A stretch of DNA of 64,000 nucleotides from Mucilaginibacter aquatilis (GCF_009755275.1 NZ_WQLA01000002.1:62001-126000); one strand, 5' to 3'; counted from the first letter of the stretch, positions 17,170 through 27,297 are shown. Program-made: numbers and translations. The notes: a model not told the origin generated them from the letters alone.

Positions 17170-17748
17170 TTAATGAGCCCACACAAAACCAGCCGTGGTA
17201 AATTCCATTATCTGCAAACCAGATTCGTAAAACTCAGCTTGTACATTCATCTTTTTAGATTTTTTTAAACGGCTTATAAATTTTTTTGTGTTGTTTATAA
17301 AAAGTAAATCCGAACTGTTATCAGATGCTTCGCTACATTCAAAAGTAACAGGTTTATCATCATCAAATCTTACCGTAATGGAAGTACCATCAACGCCTGT
17401 ATTAAATTGTCCCTTCGAAATGCTAAGCATTACATCGGTTTCACCATTTTTTTTGCGTATCATAATGCTGCCTGTAGACCCTCCATCATAAGGAAAATCA
17501 AAATTAAGCTCATTATTTGCCTCAATGTCTGCAAAATACTTCTTCTTCGACGTCATTTTATCTTCTTCTTCTTTGTAAGTCCATTTTGAAGTATTTTCGG
17601 CAGGTTTTTCTTTTGCTTGCGAAAAATCCGTCTCTATTACAGCAGAGGTGTCGACAGTTATAGAATCTGACAATGAAGAAGATGAAGTGCTTGAGCCGCA
17701 AGATGAAAACAAGCCGGCCATAAGTAATAAGGTAAAGATTTTTTTCAT
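17170..17748 (-). CDS. small lipoprotein of unknown function
   Basis: A 192-residue lipoprotein: signal peptide with lipobox FSSC (Cys17) followed by a Ser-rich linker, then a mostly beta domain (residues about 60-190). I do not recognise the family. It is convergent with the large lipoprotein gene and monocistronic. Confidence 0.75.
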   Translation of the reverse strand: MKKIFTLLLMAGLFSSCGSSTSSSSLSDSITVDTSAVIETDFSQAKEKPAENTSKWTYKEEEDKMTSKKKYFADIEANNELNFDFPYDGGSTGSIMIRKKNGETDVMLSISKGQFNTGVDGTSITVRFDDDKPVTFECSEASDNSSDLLFINNTKKFISRLKKSKKMNVQAEFYESGLQIMEFTTAGFVWAH

Positions 17749-17886
17749 TTTAAGTGATTTGTTTGCGCTAAAATAATTCTATTTTCATAAAACAAAAATG
17801 TTTTTTGCTATTTTTTTTAGCATTTCAATGGGGTGGGTTATACCTTAGCATTGCGGCCAAAATAGATCGAGTTGGTTTTAAACAAC

Positions 17887-17914
17887 AAAGGTTGCCTTAA
17901 GAAAGGCAACCTTG
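17887..17914 (-). terminator. intrinsic terminator of the DUF308-like gene
   Basis: The 10-bp stem AAGGTTGCCT...AGGCAACCTT lies 23 bp after the stop codon of the gene at 17937 on the minus strand. It lacks a long T-run, so termination efficiency is uncertain. Confidence 0.55.
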
Positions 17915-17936
17915 TATAGAATAGCTAAACATTTAT

Positions 17937-18506
17937 CTATTCCACCGTGTTGGTCCTGTTTAGCCTGATTGCCGCCAGCAGGTAGTAAAAAGCCCCAAAG
18001 GCCGAATATCCCGCCAGATTTACAATGCCCATGTTTGGCGAATGTGCCATGGCAATGAAGGAAACCCCGGCCAAGACCGATTGCCCGCCGCTTATGATCA
18101 TAGGCCATTGCCCGCCCAAAACCCGTCTGCGCTTAATGCCCAGCACCAATTGAATTAGTCCGGTAAGCATGGCCCATACGCCAAATACAATTAATGCTTC
18201 GGGAACGCCTTTTTGTATGGCAATAGCCACAGCAATGGTGGTAAGTATGCTTATTACCGTATTAATGTACTGTGGCAACAGGCTGATGCCCGCGTTTTTA
18301 TTGGCACGGATATCCAGCAACGTGCCTACCACATCCCAGGCGGGATAAATTATTAAAAGCACGGTAGCAAGGCCCGGCGATGATTTAGCAAACAGCGCTA
18401 CCAGCGTAACCCATATTACTGAAAATATAGTGCGGGTAAAATAAAGTGAGCGCAATGCACGTGCAGTTGGCAGCGCATTGGGTAATGTTGTTGTTGTAGT
18501 TGACAT
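17937..18506 (-). CDS. DUF308/HdeD-like membrane protein
   Basis: A 189-residue inner-membrane protein with about six helices arranged in three hairpins. Arg-flanked segments such as RSLYFTRTIFSVIWVTLVALF and RRVLGGQWPMIISGGQSVLAG resemble the HdeD/DUF308 repeat. The start is ATG 18506 (MSTTTTTLPN) rather than 18536, because the first ten residues of the longer form are atypical. It lies 78-108 bp downstream of a Crp/Fnr regulator on the same strand and may be its target. Confidence 0.75.
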   Translation of the reverse strand: MSTTTTTLPNALPTARALRSLYFTRTIFSVIWVTLVALFAKSSPGLATVLLIIYPAWDVVGTLLDIRANKNAGISLLPQYINTVISILTTIAVAIAIQKGVPEALIVFGVWAMLTGLIQLVLGIKRRRVLGGQWPMIISGGQSVLAGVSFIAMAHSPNMGIVNLAGYSAFGAFYYLLAAIRLNRTNTVE

Positions 18507-18614
18507 GGTTTTAACGTTTGTGATCTTTGTATGCACAAAGGTGAAAACTTAAAAACCCGCAAATTTTCACTTAAGTGAAAAATTGAACGGCATTTATGTC
18601 AACCTGAAATAATT

Positions 18615-19223
18615 TTAGCTGCCCAGCCCCCTATTGCTTTGCTGCAAGCGCTTTTTGATACGTGTTAACGATGGGTTTTTTATGCCCAGATACGATGAGA
18701 TGTGGTAAGCTGCCACCCGGTTCACAATACCAGGATGCTCATTCAGCATTTTAAGGTAGCGCTCTTCGGGGGTGTTAAATAAAAATTCTTCCGTACGCGA
18801 TTGGGAGTAGTTGAAGAACAGCTCGGCTATTAAGCGGCCAAACTTTTGCCATCCGGTTGGCGTGCTGTAAAGGTATTGCAGATCGGTGTAATGGATGGAC
18901 AGTATTTCCGCATCTTCCAATGCCTCAATAAAGTAGTAACACGGGTACTGGTTAATAAAGCTACGGAACGAAACCAGGAACTGCTGCTCCGAAAAAAAGT
19001 ACATGTTCTTTTCTTCCTGCGTTTCGGGATGTATAAAATAAACCCTGAATATCCCGCTAACGATGAGCGCCAGATCGGTACATACAAAGTTCTGAATGTT
19101 AAAAAACTCGCCTTTGGCAATTTTGCGGCTGCGCCAATAGGTTAAACTTACCGCTACATCGTTATCGGTAAGGGCAGCAAAGGGTATGAGTACATCTCTT
19201 AAAAACTGGTGTTTGCTGTTCAT
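18615..19223 (-). CDS. Crp/Fnr family transcriptional regulator
   Basis: A 202-residue protein with an N-terminal cyclic-nucleotide-binding-like beta roll (residues about 15-125) and a C-terminal helix-turn-helix (AAYHISSYLGIKNPSLTRIKKRL, about 173-195). The beta roll lacks the canonical phosphate-binding RxA motif, as is usual for the Bacteroidota subgroup whose ligand is unknown. It probably regulates the adjacent membrane-protein gene. Confidence 0.88.
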   Translation of the reverse strand: MNSKHQFLRDVLIPFAALTDNDVAVSLTYWRSRKIAKGEFFNIQNFVCTDLALIVSGIFRVYFIHPETQEEKNMYFFSEQQFLVSFRSFINQYPCYYFIEALEDAEILSIHYTDLQYLYSTPTGWQKFGRLIAELFFNYSQSRTEEFLFNTPEERYLKMLNEHPGIVNRVAAYHISSYLGIKNPSLTRIKKRLQQSNRGLGS

Positions 19224-19403
19224 GTGCCGGGCAAAAAACTAAGATAGTATTACGGCACTATATGGGCGTGGCATTCCTGCATATTTTACAGTATAGTGTA
19301 GGTTGCTAACATCATCAACACACGCCCAAAATCTCTTTTTTCTTCGTTCGTCATTTTTGTGGTTTATACCTAACTTTGCCCAGCAAAAATTATAGCAAAA
19401 ACT

Positions 19404-20801
19404 ATGAATTTCAGAACCGAACATGACACCATGGGCGCGGTACAGGTACCGGCCGATAAATACTGGGGCGCACAAACAGAGCGTTCACGCAACAATTTTA
19501 AAATTGGCCCCGAAGCTTCGATGCCGAAAGAAATTATTGCTGCTTTCGCTTATCTTAAAAAGGCCGCTGCTTACACCAATACCGATTTAGGCGTATTAGC
19601 TGCCGAAAAACGCGACCTGATTGCCCAGGTTTGTGACGAAATTTTAGATAACAAACTTGAAGGTGAGTTTCCATTAGTAATATGGCAAACCGGTTCGGGT
19701 ACCCAAAGCAACATGAACGTTAACGAGGTTGTTGCTAACCGTGCACATGTTTTACAAGGTAACACCCTGGGCGAAGGCAAAACCTTTATTCACCCGAATG
19801 ATGATGTAAACAAGTCACAATCATCGAACGATACCTACCCTACTGCAATGCACATTGCAGCTTATAAAATATTAATTGATGTTACCATTCCGGGTATTGA
19901 AAAATTACGCGATACCTTAAAAGCAAAATCAGAAGCTTTTAAAAGTGTGGTTAAAATTGGCCGTACGCACTTAATGGATGCAACTCCCCTAACTTTAGGA
20001 CAGGAGTTTTCAGGCTATGTATCACAATTAGACCATGGTTTAAAAGCACTGCGTAACACGTTAGATCACCTTTCAGAGCTTGCTTTGGGTGGTACTGCCG
20101 TTGGTACCGGTATTAACACACCTAAAGGTTATGATGTTAAAGTTGCCGAGTACATTGCACAATTTACCGGCTTACCATTCATTACTGCCGAAAATAAATT
20201 TGAGGCATTGGCTGCTCATGACGCTATTGTGGAAACCCACGGTGCACTGAAACAAATTGCAGTAGCTTTAATGAAAATTGCTAACGATATCCGTATGCTG
20301 GCTTCTGGTCCGCGTTCAGGTATTGGCGAAATTCATATTCCTGATAATGAGCCAGGCTCATCAATTATGCCTGGTAAAGTTAATCCTACCCAAAATGAGG
20401 CTGTTACTATGGTAGCTGCACAAGTTATGGGTAACGATGTTGCCATTTCAATAGGCGGCTCAAACGGTCATTACGAATTAAACGTATTTAAACCGGTTAT
20501 GGCTGCAAACTTCCTGCAATCGGCTCGTTTAATTGGTGATGCCTGCGTGTCATTCAATGACCATTGCGCAGTTGGTATTGAGCCAAACTACGAGGGCATT
20601 AAAAAACACCTTGAAAATTCGTTAATGCTGGTAACCGCGCTTAACCCGCACATTGGTTACGACAACGCAGCTAAAATTGCCAAAACGGCATTAAAAGAAG
20701 GCTTATCACTTCGCGAAGCTGCCCTTAAGCTTGAGTTGTTAACCAACGAACAGTTTGACCAGTGGGTACGCCCCGAAGATATGATCGGAAGTTTAAAATA
20801 A
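19404..20801 (+). CDS. fumC: class II fumarate hydratase
   Basis: A 465-residue cytoplasmic TCA-cycle enzyme converting fumarate to L-malate. Seen: the N-terminal [38 protein letters not shown], the [13 protein letters not shown] substrate loop, the [20 protein letters not shown] catalytic His, and the fumarase/aspartase signature [15 protein letters not shown] (residues about 317-331) with catalytic Ser. Length is normal. It is followed by an intrinsic terminator. Confidence 0.97.
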   Translation: MNFRTEHDTMGAVQVPADKYWGAQTERSRNNFKIGPEASMPKEIIAAFAYLKKAAAYTNTDLGVLAAEKRDLIAQVCDEILDNKLEGEFPLVIWQTGSGTQSNMNVNEVVANRAHVLQGNTLGEGKTFIHPNDDVNKSQSSNDTYPTAMHIAAYKILIDVTIPGIEKLRDTLKAKSEAFKSVVKIGRTHLMDATPLTLGQEFSGYVSQLDHGLKALRNTLDHLSELALGGTAVGTGINTPKGYDVKVAEYIAQFTGLPFITAENKFEALAAHDAIVETHGALKQIAVALMKIANDIRMLASGPRSGIGEIHIPDNEPGSSIMPGKVNPTQNEAVTMVAAQVMGNDVAISIGGSNGHYELNVFKPVMAANFLQSARLIGDACVSFNDHCAVGIEPNYEGIKKHLENSLMLVTALNPHIGYDNAAKIAKTALKEGLSLREAALKLELLTNEQFDQWVRPEDMIGSLK

Positions 20802-20816
20802 ACGCTATCCTTAAAA

Positions 20817-20847
20817 TCCCTCTCCAAATGGAGAGGGACTTTTTTTT
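20817..20847 (+). terminator. intrinsic terminator after fumC
   Basis: A perfect 9-bp stem TCCCTCTCC / GGAGAGGGA with loop AAAT, followed by C and eight T. It ends 5 bp before the next start codon, so it may attenuate rather than fully separate the genes. A similar CCCTCTCTCC palindrome occurs at 60332-60360. Confidence 0.8.
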
Positions 20848-20851
20848 GTTT

Positions 20852-21382
20852 ATGCTAAAAAAGCCTTTTATTCATCCTTTTTTGCCCGTATTGTTACTCG
20901 TAGCTTTTAGCTGCTGGCTTTTAGCACTCACATCTTGCGCACCTAATGCCAACATGCAGGGCCGTGGCAACGATGCTATGCAGGGCGAATGGAAACAAGT
21001 ACCCGAAGCCGTAAATAACCAATTAGTAACTTATACTTTATATAACTTTAAGTTTACCTGCGATTCGTTTTTTGTGGCCATGCAAACCCATAGCCGCGTT
21101 AACTACGGTACCGACACCTGCATGAACAAAGGCCAATGGACAGAGTATGTAAAGGGTCGTTATCAGCAAACAAAAGATACGGTTTGGATGAGAGGCTTCT
21201 TTTGTAATCCAAACTATAGTCTTAAAAATCCTGGCGGTTGCTTCAGATCAGGCGTTTACGAAGCTTATTTTAAAGTTGAAAACGTAGCAGATACGTTACT
21301 CAGGCTTACGCCAACATCAAGCGTTTTGCCTGTAACTTTACACTTGGTTAAACGCACAAACTGTGTTCCCAAACCACTATAA
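20852..21382 (+). CDS. lipoprotein of unknown function downstream of fumC
   Basis: A 176-residue lipoprotein; the signal peptide ends in the lipobox LTSC (Cys29). The mature part contains the MQGEWKQVPE start of a lipocalin-like domain, and four Cys residues that may form disulfides. Homologous neighbours of fumarase occur in related genomes but the role is unknown. The longer reading frame from 20762 overlaps fumC and its terminator, so I chose ATG 20852. Confidence 0.75.
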   Translation: MLKKPFIHPFLPVLLLVAFSCWLLALTSCAPNANMQGRGNDAMQGEWKQVPEAVNNQLVTYTLYNFKFTCDSFFVAMQTHSRVNYGTDTCMNKGQWTEYVKGRYQQTKDTVWMRGFFCNPNYSLKNPGGCFRSGVYEAYFKVENVADTLLRLTPTSSVLPVTLHLVKRTNCVPKPL

Positions 21383-21385
21383 AAC

Positions 21386-22180
21386 ATGAAAACTAATTTA
21401 TTAAAAAAACTATTGATTGGAGCCGCCATTATTTATGCTCCACTGCAAAGTATGGCCTGGGGCGATAAGGGGCACCGTATAGTTGGCCAAATAGCTTCCA
21501 GCTATTTAACTCCTAAAGCACGGGCCGCGGTAAAAGCTATTTTAGGTAACGAGAGTATTGCCATGACCAGTACCTGGGCCGATTTTATAAAGTCAGACCC
21601 ATCTTACAGTTACCTATCATCATGGCATTATATTGATTTCGATAAACCGTTTAACTACCCCGAACTGCAATCTTTTTTAAAGCAGGACACCAGCGTTGAT
21701 GCTTATACAAAAATGCAGTTTATGATAGGTGAGCTTAAGAAAAAGTCGCTTCCGCAAGAGAAGAAACTACTTTACCTGCGTATGCTGATTCATGTGGTTG
21801 AAGATGTGCATCAACCTATGCATACCGCTCACACCGATGATAAGGGTGGTAATGATTATAAAGTGCAATGGTTTAACGAGCCATCAAACCTGCACTCGGT
21901 TTGGGATAGCAAATTAATTGAGTTTCAAAACCTGAGTTATACCGAATATGCATCGGCCATTAATTTTACTACAGTTGCGCAACGTACCGAATGGCAAAAA
22001 GAGCCTATAAGCAAATGGTTATTTGACAGCAAGGAAATTGCCGAGAAAATATATGCCGGTACCCAGCGTGATGAAAAGATAGGCTACAAGTATAACTTTC
22101 AGTTTGTAGGTATATTGAACCAGCAACTGCTTAAAGGCGGTGTACACTTAGCCGGTTTGCTGAATCAAATATTTGCTTAG
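21386..22180 (+). CDS. S1/P1-type secreted zinc nuclease
   Basis: A 264-residue exported nuclease acting on single-stranded nucleic acid. The signal peptide ends before Trp25, which becomes the N-terminal zinc ligand, as in the family (MA-WGDKGHR). Further ligands sit in SSWHYIDFD, LIHVVEDVHQPMHTAH, DDKGGNDYKV and NLHSVWD. Length is normal for bacterial members. It starts 3 bp after the lipoprotein gene and probably shares its transcript; the product would recycle nucleotides from extracellular DNA or RNA. Confidence 0.93.
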   Translation: MKTNLLKKLLIGAAIIYAPLQSMAWGDKGHRIVGQIASSYLTPKARAAVKAILGNESIAMTSTWADFIKSDPSYSYLSSWHYIDFDKPFNYPELQSFLKQDTSVDAYTKMQFMIGELKKKSLPQEKKLLYLRMLIHVVEDVHQPMHTAHTDDKGGNDYKVQWFNEPSNLHSVWDSKLIEFQNLSYTEYASAINFTTVAQRTEWQKEPISKWLFDSKEIAEKIYAGTQRDEKIGYKYNFQFVGILNQQLLKGGVHLAGLLNQIFA

Positions 22181-22206
22181 TCTTTGCGCAACCTGTATAT
22201 AAAAGC

Positions 22207-22641
22207 ATGAAGATATTGATGATATGCCTTGGCAACATTTGCCGCTCACCATTGGCAGAGGGCATTATGCAGCATCTTGTACAGCAGCGAGGGCTTGATT
22301 GGACGGTTGACTCGGCCGGAACCGGCAGCTGGCATGTTGGGCAATGCCCTGATTACCGGTCTGTAAGGGTTGCAAAAAGTTACGGAGTAGATATAAGCAA
22401 GCAGGTTTGTCGCCAATTTAACGTAAGCGATTTTGACACCTTCGACCTGTTGCTTGCCATGGATAAAAACAATTTAAACGATGTTTTAAGCCTTGCACGT
22501 AATGACCTGGATAAGGCAAAGGTGCGCTTGTTATTAAACAAGCAGGAGGTGCCCGACCCTTACTATGATGACAACTCGTTTGACCCTGTTTACAAGCTGG
22601 TAGAGGACGGTTGTAAGAAAATAATTGAAGAATATAGTTAA
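22207..22641 (+). CDS. low-molecular-weight protein-tyrosine phosphatase
   Basis: A 144-residue enzyme of the arsenate-reductase-like LMW-PTP fold. The P-loop CLGNICRSP (C(X)5R, residues 7-15) and the general-acid VPDPYYDD (about residues 119-126) are intact. It could dephosphorylate capsule or regulatory kinases. The 26-bp gap after the nuclease and a terminator downstream mark the end of this operon. Confidence 0.94.
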   Translation: MKILMICLGNICRSPLAEGIMQHLVQQRGLDWTVDSAGTGSWHVGQCPDYRSVRVAKSYGVDISKQVCRQFNVSDFDTFDLLLAMDKNNLNDVLSLARNDLDKAKVRLLLNKQEVPDPYYDDNSFDPVYKLVEDGCKKIIEEYS

Positions 22642-22643
22642 CA

Positions 22644-22673
22644 AAAAACGCCGGTTAAATAACCGGCGTTTTT
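22644..22673. terminator. bidirectional intrinsic terminator
   Basis: A perfect 13-bp stem AAAAACGCCGGTT / AACCGGCGTTTTT with loop AAAT between the convergent phosphatase and M20 peptidase genes; runs of A and T on both sides suit both strands. Confidence 0.88.
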
Positions 22674-22683
22674 GTTTAAAAAT

Positions 22684-24009
22684 TTATTTAGCTAATCCTG
22701 CTTCGGCAAGTAATAACAGCAAGGCACGTTGTGTTGCCTGGTATCCTTTATCATCTAAAAACCATTCGCCCAAGGCGTGCGCTCCGCCCGATTTACCTCC
22801 GCTACCAATGGTTACTGCGGGGATCCCTTTTGAGATTGGTATGTTGGCATTAGTTGAACTTACTGCCAACATGGGCGATGCTCCAAAATAGCTGGTTGCA
22901 GCAATTGCGCGCTGCACAAAGGGAATTGTTGCATCCTCAACGCCCGATGGCCGGTCTCCGGTCATTTTTATGTCTAATGTGAGGTCTGCACCACGCATCT
23001 TCATTGCATTTTCTTCATTTAAGGCTCTTTTTACAGCGGCTTGTAAAAGCTTATCAATTGCAGCCACCCTTGCCGGGTCTTCTGAGCGCATATCAACATC
23101 CATCCATGATTCAAATGGAATTGAGTTAACCGATGTACCGCCCCCAAATACGCCAACGTTATAAGTTAAGCGGGCGCCGGGCTGCCTAACCAGTTTATCA
23201 GCATCAGTTATCCAGTAATGAATTGCCCGGGCCAGCGCATTATGTGGATTTGCCATGCCAAAGGCACCTGATGAGTGTCCACCCGGCCCTTTATAAGTAA
23301 TGCGGTAACGGTGCGATCCTAAGCCTCGATGAACAATGCCATCCATACCTGTACCATCCACCGCAATATAGGTATCAATTTTACCAGGGCCTTTGTCACT
23401 GAACAGATTTTTCACCCCGCGTAAATCGCCTGGTCCTTCCTCACCAACAGCACCTATAAACAGTACATCAGCCTCAGTTTCTAAGCTGTTTTTCTCCATG
23501 GCTTTAAGTACCGTAAGTACTACGGCTAATGCGCGCGTATCATCAGCAATGCCGGGAGCATATAGTGTATCGGCCTTATGCTTCACCTTAACATCTGTAC
23601 CTTCAGGGAAAACAGTGTCTAGGTGGCCTTCCAGTACAACTACCTTTTTACCGGTTTTGCCCTTTCGCCTGGCTATCACATTTCCAACGTTATCAATCCA
23701 AACCGAGTCGGCTCCTGCCATTTTTAGCAGTTGGGCATACTTCTTTGCACGTTCCATTTCTTTAAAAGGAGGTGCAGGTATTTCCGTTAGCAGTATATGA
23801 TCTTTAAGCGTTTCGGGTTGCAAGTCAACTATGGTTTGAAATGCTTTTTTCACAAGCAGCTTACCCGCAATATCATTAATTTGCCTGGTGTAGGTTTTAG
23901 TTGCAACGGCTGTATTGGGCTTTTGCGTTTCTTCTTCCTGTGCAAATAGGCATTGACTGCTGAATGTTGCAGCTATTAAAAACATGGTTTTAAGTAAGTG
24001 TTTCTTCAT
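22684..24009 (-). CDS. exported M20 family metallopeptidase
   Basis: A 441-residue di-zinc peptidase with a signal peptide (residues 1-23). Metal-binding elements are VVLEGHLDTVF (His, Asp), GIADDTRA (bridging Asp), GAVGEEGPGD (catalytic Glu-Glu), the Asp of AVDGTGMDG and the late HALGEWF. A lid domain is signalled by YKGPGGHSSGAFGMANPHNAL. It likely cleaves di- or tripeptides or acylated amino acids in the periplasm. Confidence 0.92.
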   Translation of the reverse strand: MKKHLLKTMFLIAATFSSQCLFAQEEETQKPNTAVATKTYTRQINDIAGKLLVKKAFQTIVDLQPETLKDHILLTEIPAPPFKEMERAKKYAQLLKMAGADSVWIDNVGNVIARRKGKTGKKVVVLEGHLDTVFPEGTDVKVKHKADTLYAPGIADDTRALAVVLTVLKAMEKNSLETEADVLFIGAVGEEGPGDLRGVKNLFSDKGPGKIDTYIAVDGTGMDGIVHRGLGSHRYRITYKGPGGHSSGAFGMANPHNALARAIHYWITDADKLVRQPGARLTYNVGVFGGGTSVNSIPFESWMDVDMRSEDPARVAAIDKLLQAAVKRALNEENAMKMRGADLTLDIKMTGDRPSGVEDATIPFVQRAIAATSYFGASPMLAVSSTNANIPISKGIPAVTIGSGGKSGGAHALGEWFLDDKGYQATQRALLLLLAEAGLAK

Positions 24010-24140
24010 GCATGGAGTGGTTGCGTACTGTTACTGTATTGAAAAGTATAAATTAAAAAATCAAAAAGCAGCTTTATAATAACATTGTTATGTTTTTACC
24101 GCCAACAGGCCGGTAAACTGTTAACTTTGAATTTTTACTT

Positions 24141-25061
24141 ATGCACGGAATTGTAACCAAATCAACAGGCAGCTGGTACCAGGTGCAAACGGCCGATGGC
24201 AAACGCTATGACTGCCGTATAAAAGGAAAATTCCGTATTAAAGGGCTTACTACAACCAACCCGGTTGCCGTTGGTGATAAGGTAGACTTTGACCTTGAAC
24301 CTGATCAGGATCAAGGCGTTATTACCAAACTTTATGATCGTAGTAATTACATTATCCGTAAATCAATTAACCTTAGCAAGCAAGCACAAATAATTGCGGC
24401 CAATCTTGATCAGGCTTTTTTGGTGGTTACCCTGGCGTCGCCACGTACGTCACTGGGCTTTATTGATCGATTTTTAGTTACTGCCGAAGCATATGACATA
24501 CCAGCATCACTGGTTTTTAACAAGCTGGATATGTTCAGTGACGAGGGCCTGGAAATTTTGGCTGAGTATAAAGCCATGTACGAAAACTTAGGCTACCCCT
24601 GCCACCAGGTTTCGGCACTTGAAGGTACTAACATACAACACTTAACCAGCCTGCTTAAAGATAAAATCACTCTCTTTTCGGGCCACTCGGGTGTTGGTAA
24701 ATCAAGCTTAATGAATGCCATACTCCCTGATTTGCAGTTGCGCACAACTGAAATATCAGACTGGAGCGACAAGGGTATGCACACTACAACTTTTGCCGAA
24801 ATGTATGACCTGCCCGGAGGCGGAAACATCATTGACACCCCGGGTATACGCGAGTTAGGCATCATAGACATTGAACAACAAGAGCTTAGTCACTTTTTTC
24901 CCGAGATGCGGCAGCGCATGCATGATTGCCGCTTTAACAATTGCCGCCACATAAATGAGCCGGGCTGTGCAGTTTTAGAAGCTTTAGAAAACGGCGAGAT
25001 TGAACCTTCAAGATACGAGAGCTATTTAAGCATATATCATGGCAATGATACCCGTAGCTAA
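24141..25061 (+). CDS. rsgA: ribosome small subunit-dependent GTPase A
   Basis: A 306-residue GTPase that checks late 30S maturation. N-terminal OB fold (residues 1-75), then a circularly permuted G domain: G4 NKLD, G5-like SALEG, G1 GHSGVGKSSL (about 175-184), G2 TT pair, G3 DTPGIRELG. The C-terminal zinc finger reads CRFNNCRHINEPGC (C-x4-C-x-H-x5-C). Length is normal. Confidence 0.96.
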   Translation: MHGIVTKSTGSWYQVQTADGKRYDCRIKGKFRIKGLTTTNPVAVGDKVDFDLEPDQDQGVITKLYDRSNYIIRKSINLSKQAQIIAANLDQAFLVVTLASPRTSLGFIDRFLVTAEAYDIPASLVFNKLDMFSDEGLEILAEYKAMYENLGYPCHQVSALEGTNIQHLTSLLKDKITLFSGHSGVGKSSLMNAILPDLQLRTTEISDWSDKGMHTTTFAEMYDLPGGGNIIDTPGIRELGIIDIEQQELSHFFPEMRQRMHDCRFNNCRHINEPGCAVLEALENGEIEPSRYESYLSIYHGNDTRS

Positions 25062-25133
25062 GATCAGCACAGGTTAATCGCACACTTAAGTTTTATAGCA
25101 TTGATTTTGCCTGTAATAAGCGTTTTACGGCCT

Positions 25134-26147
25134 TTAGCTCCCAAAGTCAAGCTCTACATCATCTGTAACGGCATATCCGGTACAAGTGAGTATCCAGCCC
25201 TGGCTTAGCTCAGCATCTGTAAGCACTTCGTTTTTAACAACAGTTACCTTACCGCGGGTACATTTTACAGCACATGCCGCACACACACCCGCGCCACAGC
25301 TGTATGGCAAATGCAGGTTATTTTGCAGGGCAGCCTGTAGTACGGTTTGATTTTCGCCCTGTTGCAAATCATGCAGTTTGCCTTGAAAGTTTATCCGCAG
25401 CTTTTGAGGCGCAAACGTAATGCCCGAGGTGCTTACCGGCACCGTTTCAAGTACATAGTTTTCCTTGTGAATTTTTTCGGCATCCACGCCCATGTAAAGC
25501 AGCGTTAGGCGCACCATACGCATATAAGCAAACGGACCGCACAGGTAATAATCAATTTCGGTAAAGCCTTGTGGCAAGTATTGTTTTACCAGTTTTTCAA
25601 CTACCAGATTGTTAAGTCGTTTCCCTTCATCACTTATTAGGTTAACTACCGTCAATTGGCTTGGGTAACGTTCACTTAACTCATTCAGCTCGTTTTTAAA
25701 AATGACCGATTGCTGCGTTAAGTTACTATACACAACAATGATACGACTTGAAGGCTGATGATTTAAAACGTATTTGATGTGCGCATAAACAGGAGAAATG
25801 CCACTGCCAGCCGCAAAGTAAAAAAGTGTTTTCCCCTGTAAATTATCAGGCAGTACAAAGCGGCCGGCCGGTTCAACAGCATTCCAAACGTCGCCCGGCT
25901 TGCTGTAAGTATGCAAGTAGCGTGTTATTTCGCCGTTTGGAATGCGTTTAATGGTTATAGAAAGCAGTTCTTCATCAGGCGATGAACTGAGAGAGTAAGA
26001 TCTCCGTATCTCCTCGCCATGATGATTAACAACCAGCGTTATAAATTGGCCCGCCTTGTAGTTTACCTTGTTGCCCGATACATTGCTTAAATAAAATGTG
26101 CGGGTATCAGGTGTTTCCTGCTTTATATGCTCAACCTTAAGCTGCAT
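25134..26147 (-). CDS. PaaE-like flavin/2Fe-2S reductase
   Basis: A 337-residue electron-transfer protein: FNR-type FAD domain (RRSYSLSSSPDEE near residue 50), NAD(P)-binding domain (FYFAAGSGISPVYAHI, CGPFAYM), then a C-terminal plant-type ferredoxin with cysteines in SCGAGVCAAC and ILTC. The order matches PaaE (phenylacetyl-CoA epoxidase reductase) and related oxygenase reductases. No oxygenase genes are adjacent, so the acceptor is unknown. It starts 2 bp after the alcohol dehydrogenase-like gene stop. Confidence 0.88.
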   Translation of the reverse strand: MQLKVEHIKQETPDTRTFYLSNVSGNKVNYKAGQFITLVVNHHGEEIRRSYSLSSSPDEELLSITIKRIPNGEITRYLHTYSKPGDVWNAVEPAGRFVLPDNLQGKTLFYFAAGSGISPVYAHIKYVLNHQPSSRIIVVYSNLTQQSVIFKNELNELSERYPSQLTVVNLISDEGKRLNNLVVEKLVKQYLPQGFTEIDYYLCGPFAYMRMVRLTLLYMGVDAEKIHKENYVLETVPVSTSGITFAPQKLRINFQGKLHDLQQGENQTVLQAALQNNLHLPYSCGAGVCAACAVKCTRGKVTVVKNEVLTDAELSQGWILTCTGYAVTDDVELDFGS

Positions 26148-26149
26148 TG

Positions 26150-27145
26150 TTAAACGGTTATTACCAGTTTACCAAATTGAGACGAGCTACCCATTTTCTC
26201 TACCGCCTGCTGCGTTTGTGTCAATGGAAATACCTCATCAACTACCGGAACAATTTTGTGCGTGTTAATGAATTCAAGCATATTGCTAAAATCATCGGGC
26301 GAGCCCATCATGGTACCTAATAGTTGTATTTGCTTGGAGAATAGCGTACGCGGATTAAGCTCAGGTATTGATCCTGCAGTTGCACCAAAAAACACAATGC
26401 GCGCTCCCGGATTACTTAGCTCGGGTATTTTAGCAAAATCTTTACCCAGGGCACTGTCAATTACTACGTCGAACCCACCGCACATATGCTTCAACTCTTC
26501 GGCCCAGTCTTGCGCTTTATAGTTTACACCTGCCGCAGCACCCAATTGCCGGGCGCGTTCAATTTTTTCGCCCGAGCCAGAGGTAACAAATACCTGGCAA
26601 CCAGCCGCAACGGCAAATTGCACCGCGTACGTACCCGTACCGGCACCGGCTCCAACAACCAATACTTTGCTACCGGCTGTTATACCGCCCTTGGTAAACA
26701 ATGCACGGTACGCCGTTAAACCTGCTAAAGGTATGGCTGCAGCATGTTCAAAGGTAAGGTGAGCCGGCTTAGGATGAAGATATTCAACATTCACCCGTAC
26801 ATATTCTGCAAGTGTTCCATCATCAGGCAGACCTAATATTTTAAAATCCGCTCCCTGGTATTGATCATCGTTACCCCAGTTATGTCCGGGATTAATAATT
26901 ACTTCTTTGTTGAGCCATTGCCTGCCGGCTTCGTCTGCAGCCTCAACCACTACGCCTGCACCGTCTGACCCTAATATGGTTGGGTACTTGATGCCTGCAT
27001 ATTTACCTATAGTTATCCAGTAATCACGACGGTTCAGTGCCGCCGCTTTTATTTGTACTAAAACCTCGTTTTGTTTTAAAACCGGCTTTTCAACGTCTTT
27101 ATATGCCAAAGGCTCATCAGGCCCCGTTAATACCATTGCTTTCAT
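26150..27145 (-). CDS. zinc-binding dehydrogenase/quinone oxidoreductase family protein
   Basis: A 331-residue MDR-superfamily enzyme: GroES-like N terminus (LGSDGAGVVVEA, residues about 57-68), Rossmann motif VVGAGAGTGTYAVQFA (about 164-179) and a C-terminal VVDEVFPLTQTQQAVEKM. No catalytic zinc Cys/His set is evident, so it is probably a zinc-independent enoyl or quinone reductase using NADPH. It forms a tight two-gene operon with the PaaE-like reductase (2-bp gap). Confidence 0.88.
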   Translation of the reverse strand: MKAMVLTGPDEPLAYKDVEKPVLKQNEVLVQIKAAALNRRDYWITIGKYAGIKYPTILGSDGAGVVVEAADEAGRQWLNKEVIINPGHNWGNDDQYQGADFKILGLPDDGTLAEYVRVNVEYLHPKPAHLTFEHAAAIPLAGLTAYRALFTKGGITAGSKVLVVGAGAGTGTYAVQFAVAAGCQVFVTSGSGEKIERARQLGAAAGVNYKAQDWAEELKHMCGGFDVVIDSALGKDFAKIPELSNPGARIVFFGATAGSIPELNPRTLFSKQIQLLGTMMGSPDDFSNMLEFINTHKIVPVVDEVFPLTQTQQAVEKMGSSSQFGKLVITV

Positions 27146-27297
27146 AAAATTTAAACTTCGGCCAAGTTTTATACCCTGTTACCAATAAACAGCGCAATGC
27201 CGAGGCCGGCTGTTAAATTAACTTTTAAAGTGCTTATAAGTTTGGGGCATTACTGTCGCCTGGCCCATAAATGGGCCCTACGTTAAAAAGTTCCCCT

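Noticed and set aside
20762..20851. Upstream extension of the fumC-adjacent lipoprotein gene
   Set aside because: Would overlap fumC and its terminator; the lipobox signal peptide starts properly at 20852.
23393..23800. Frame antisense to the M20 peptidase gene
   Set aside because: Overlaps conserved metal-binding segments of the real gene and has no recognisable family.
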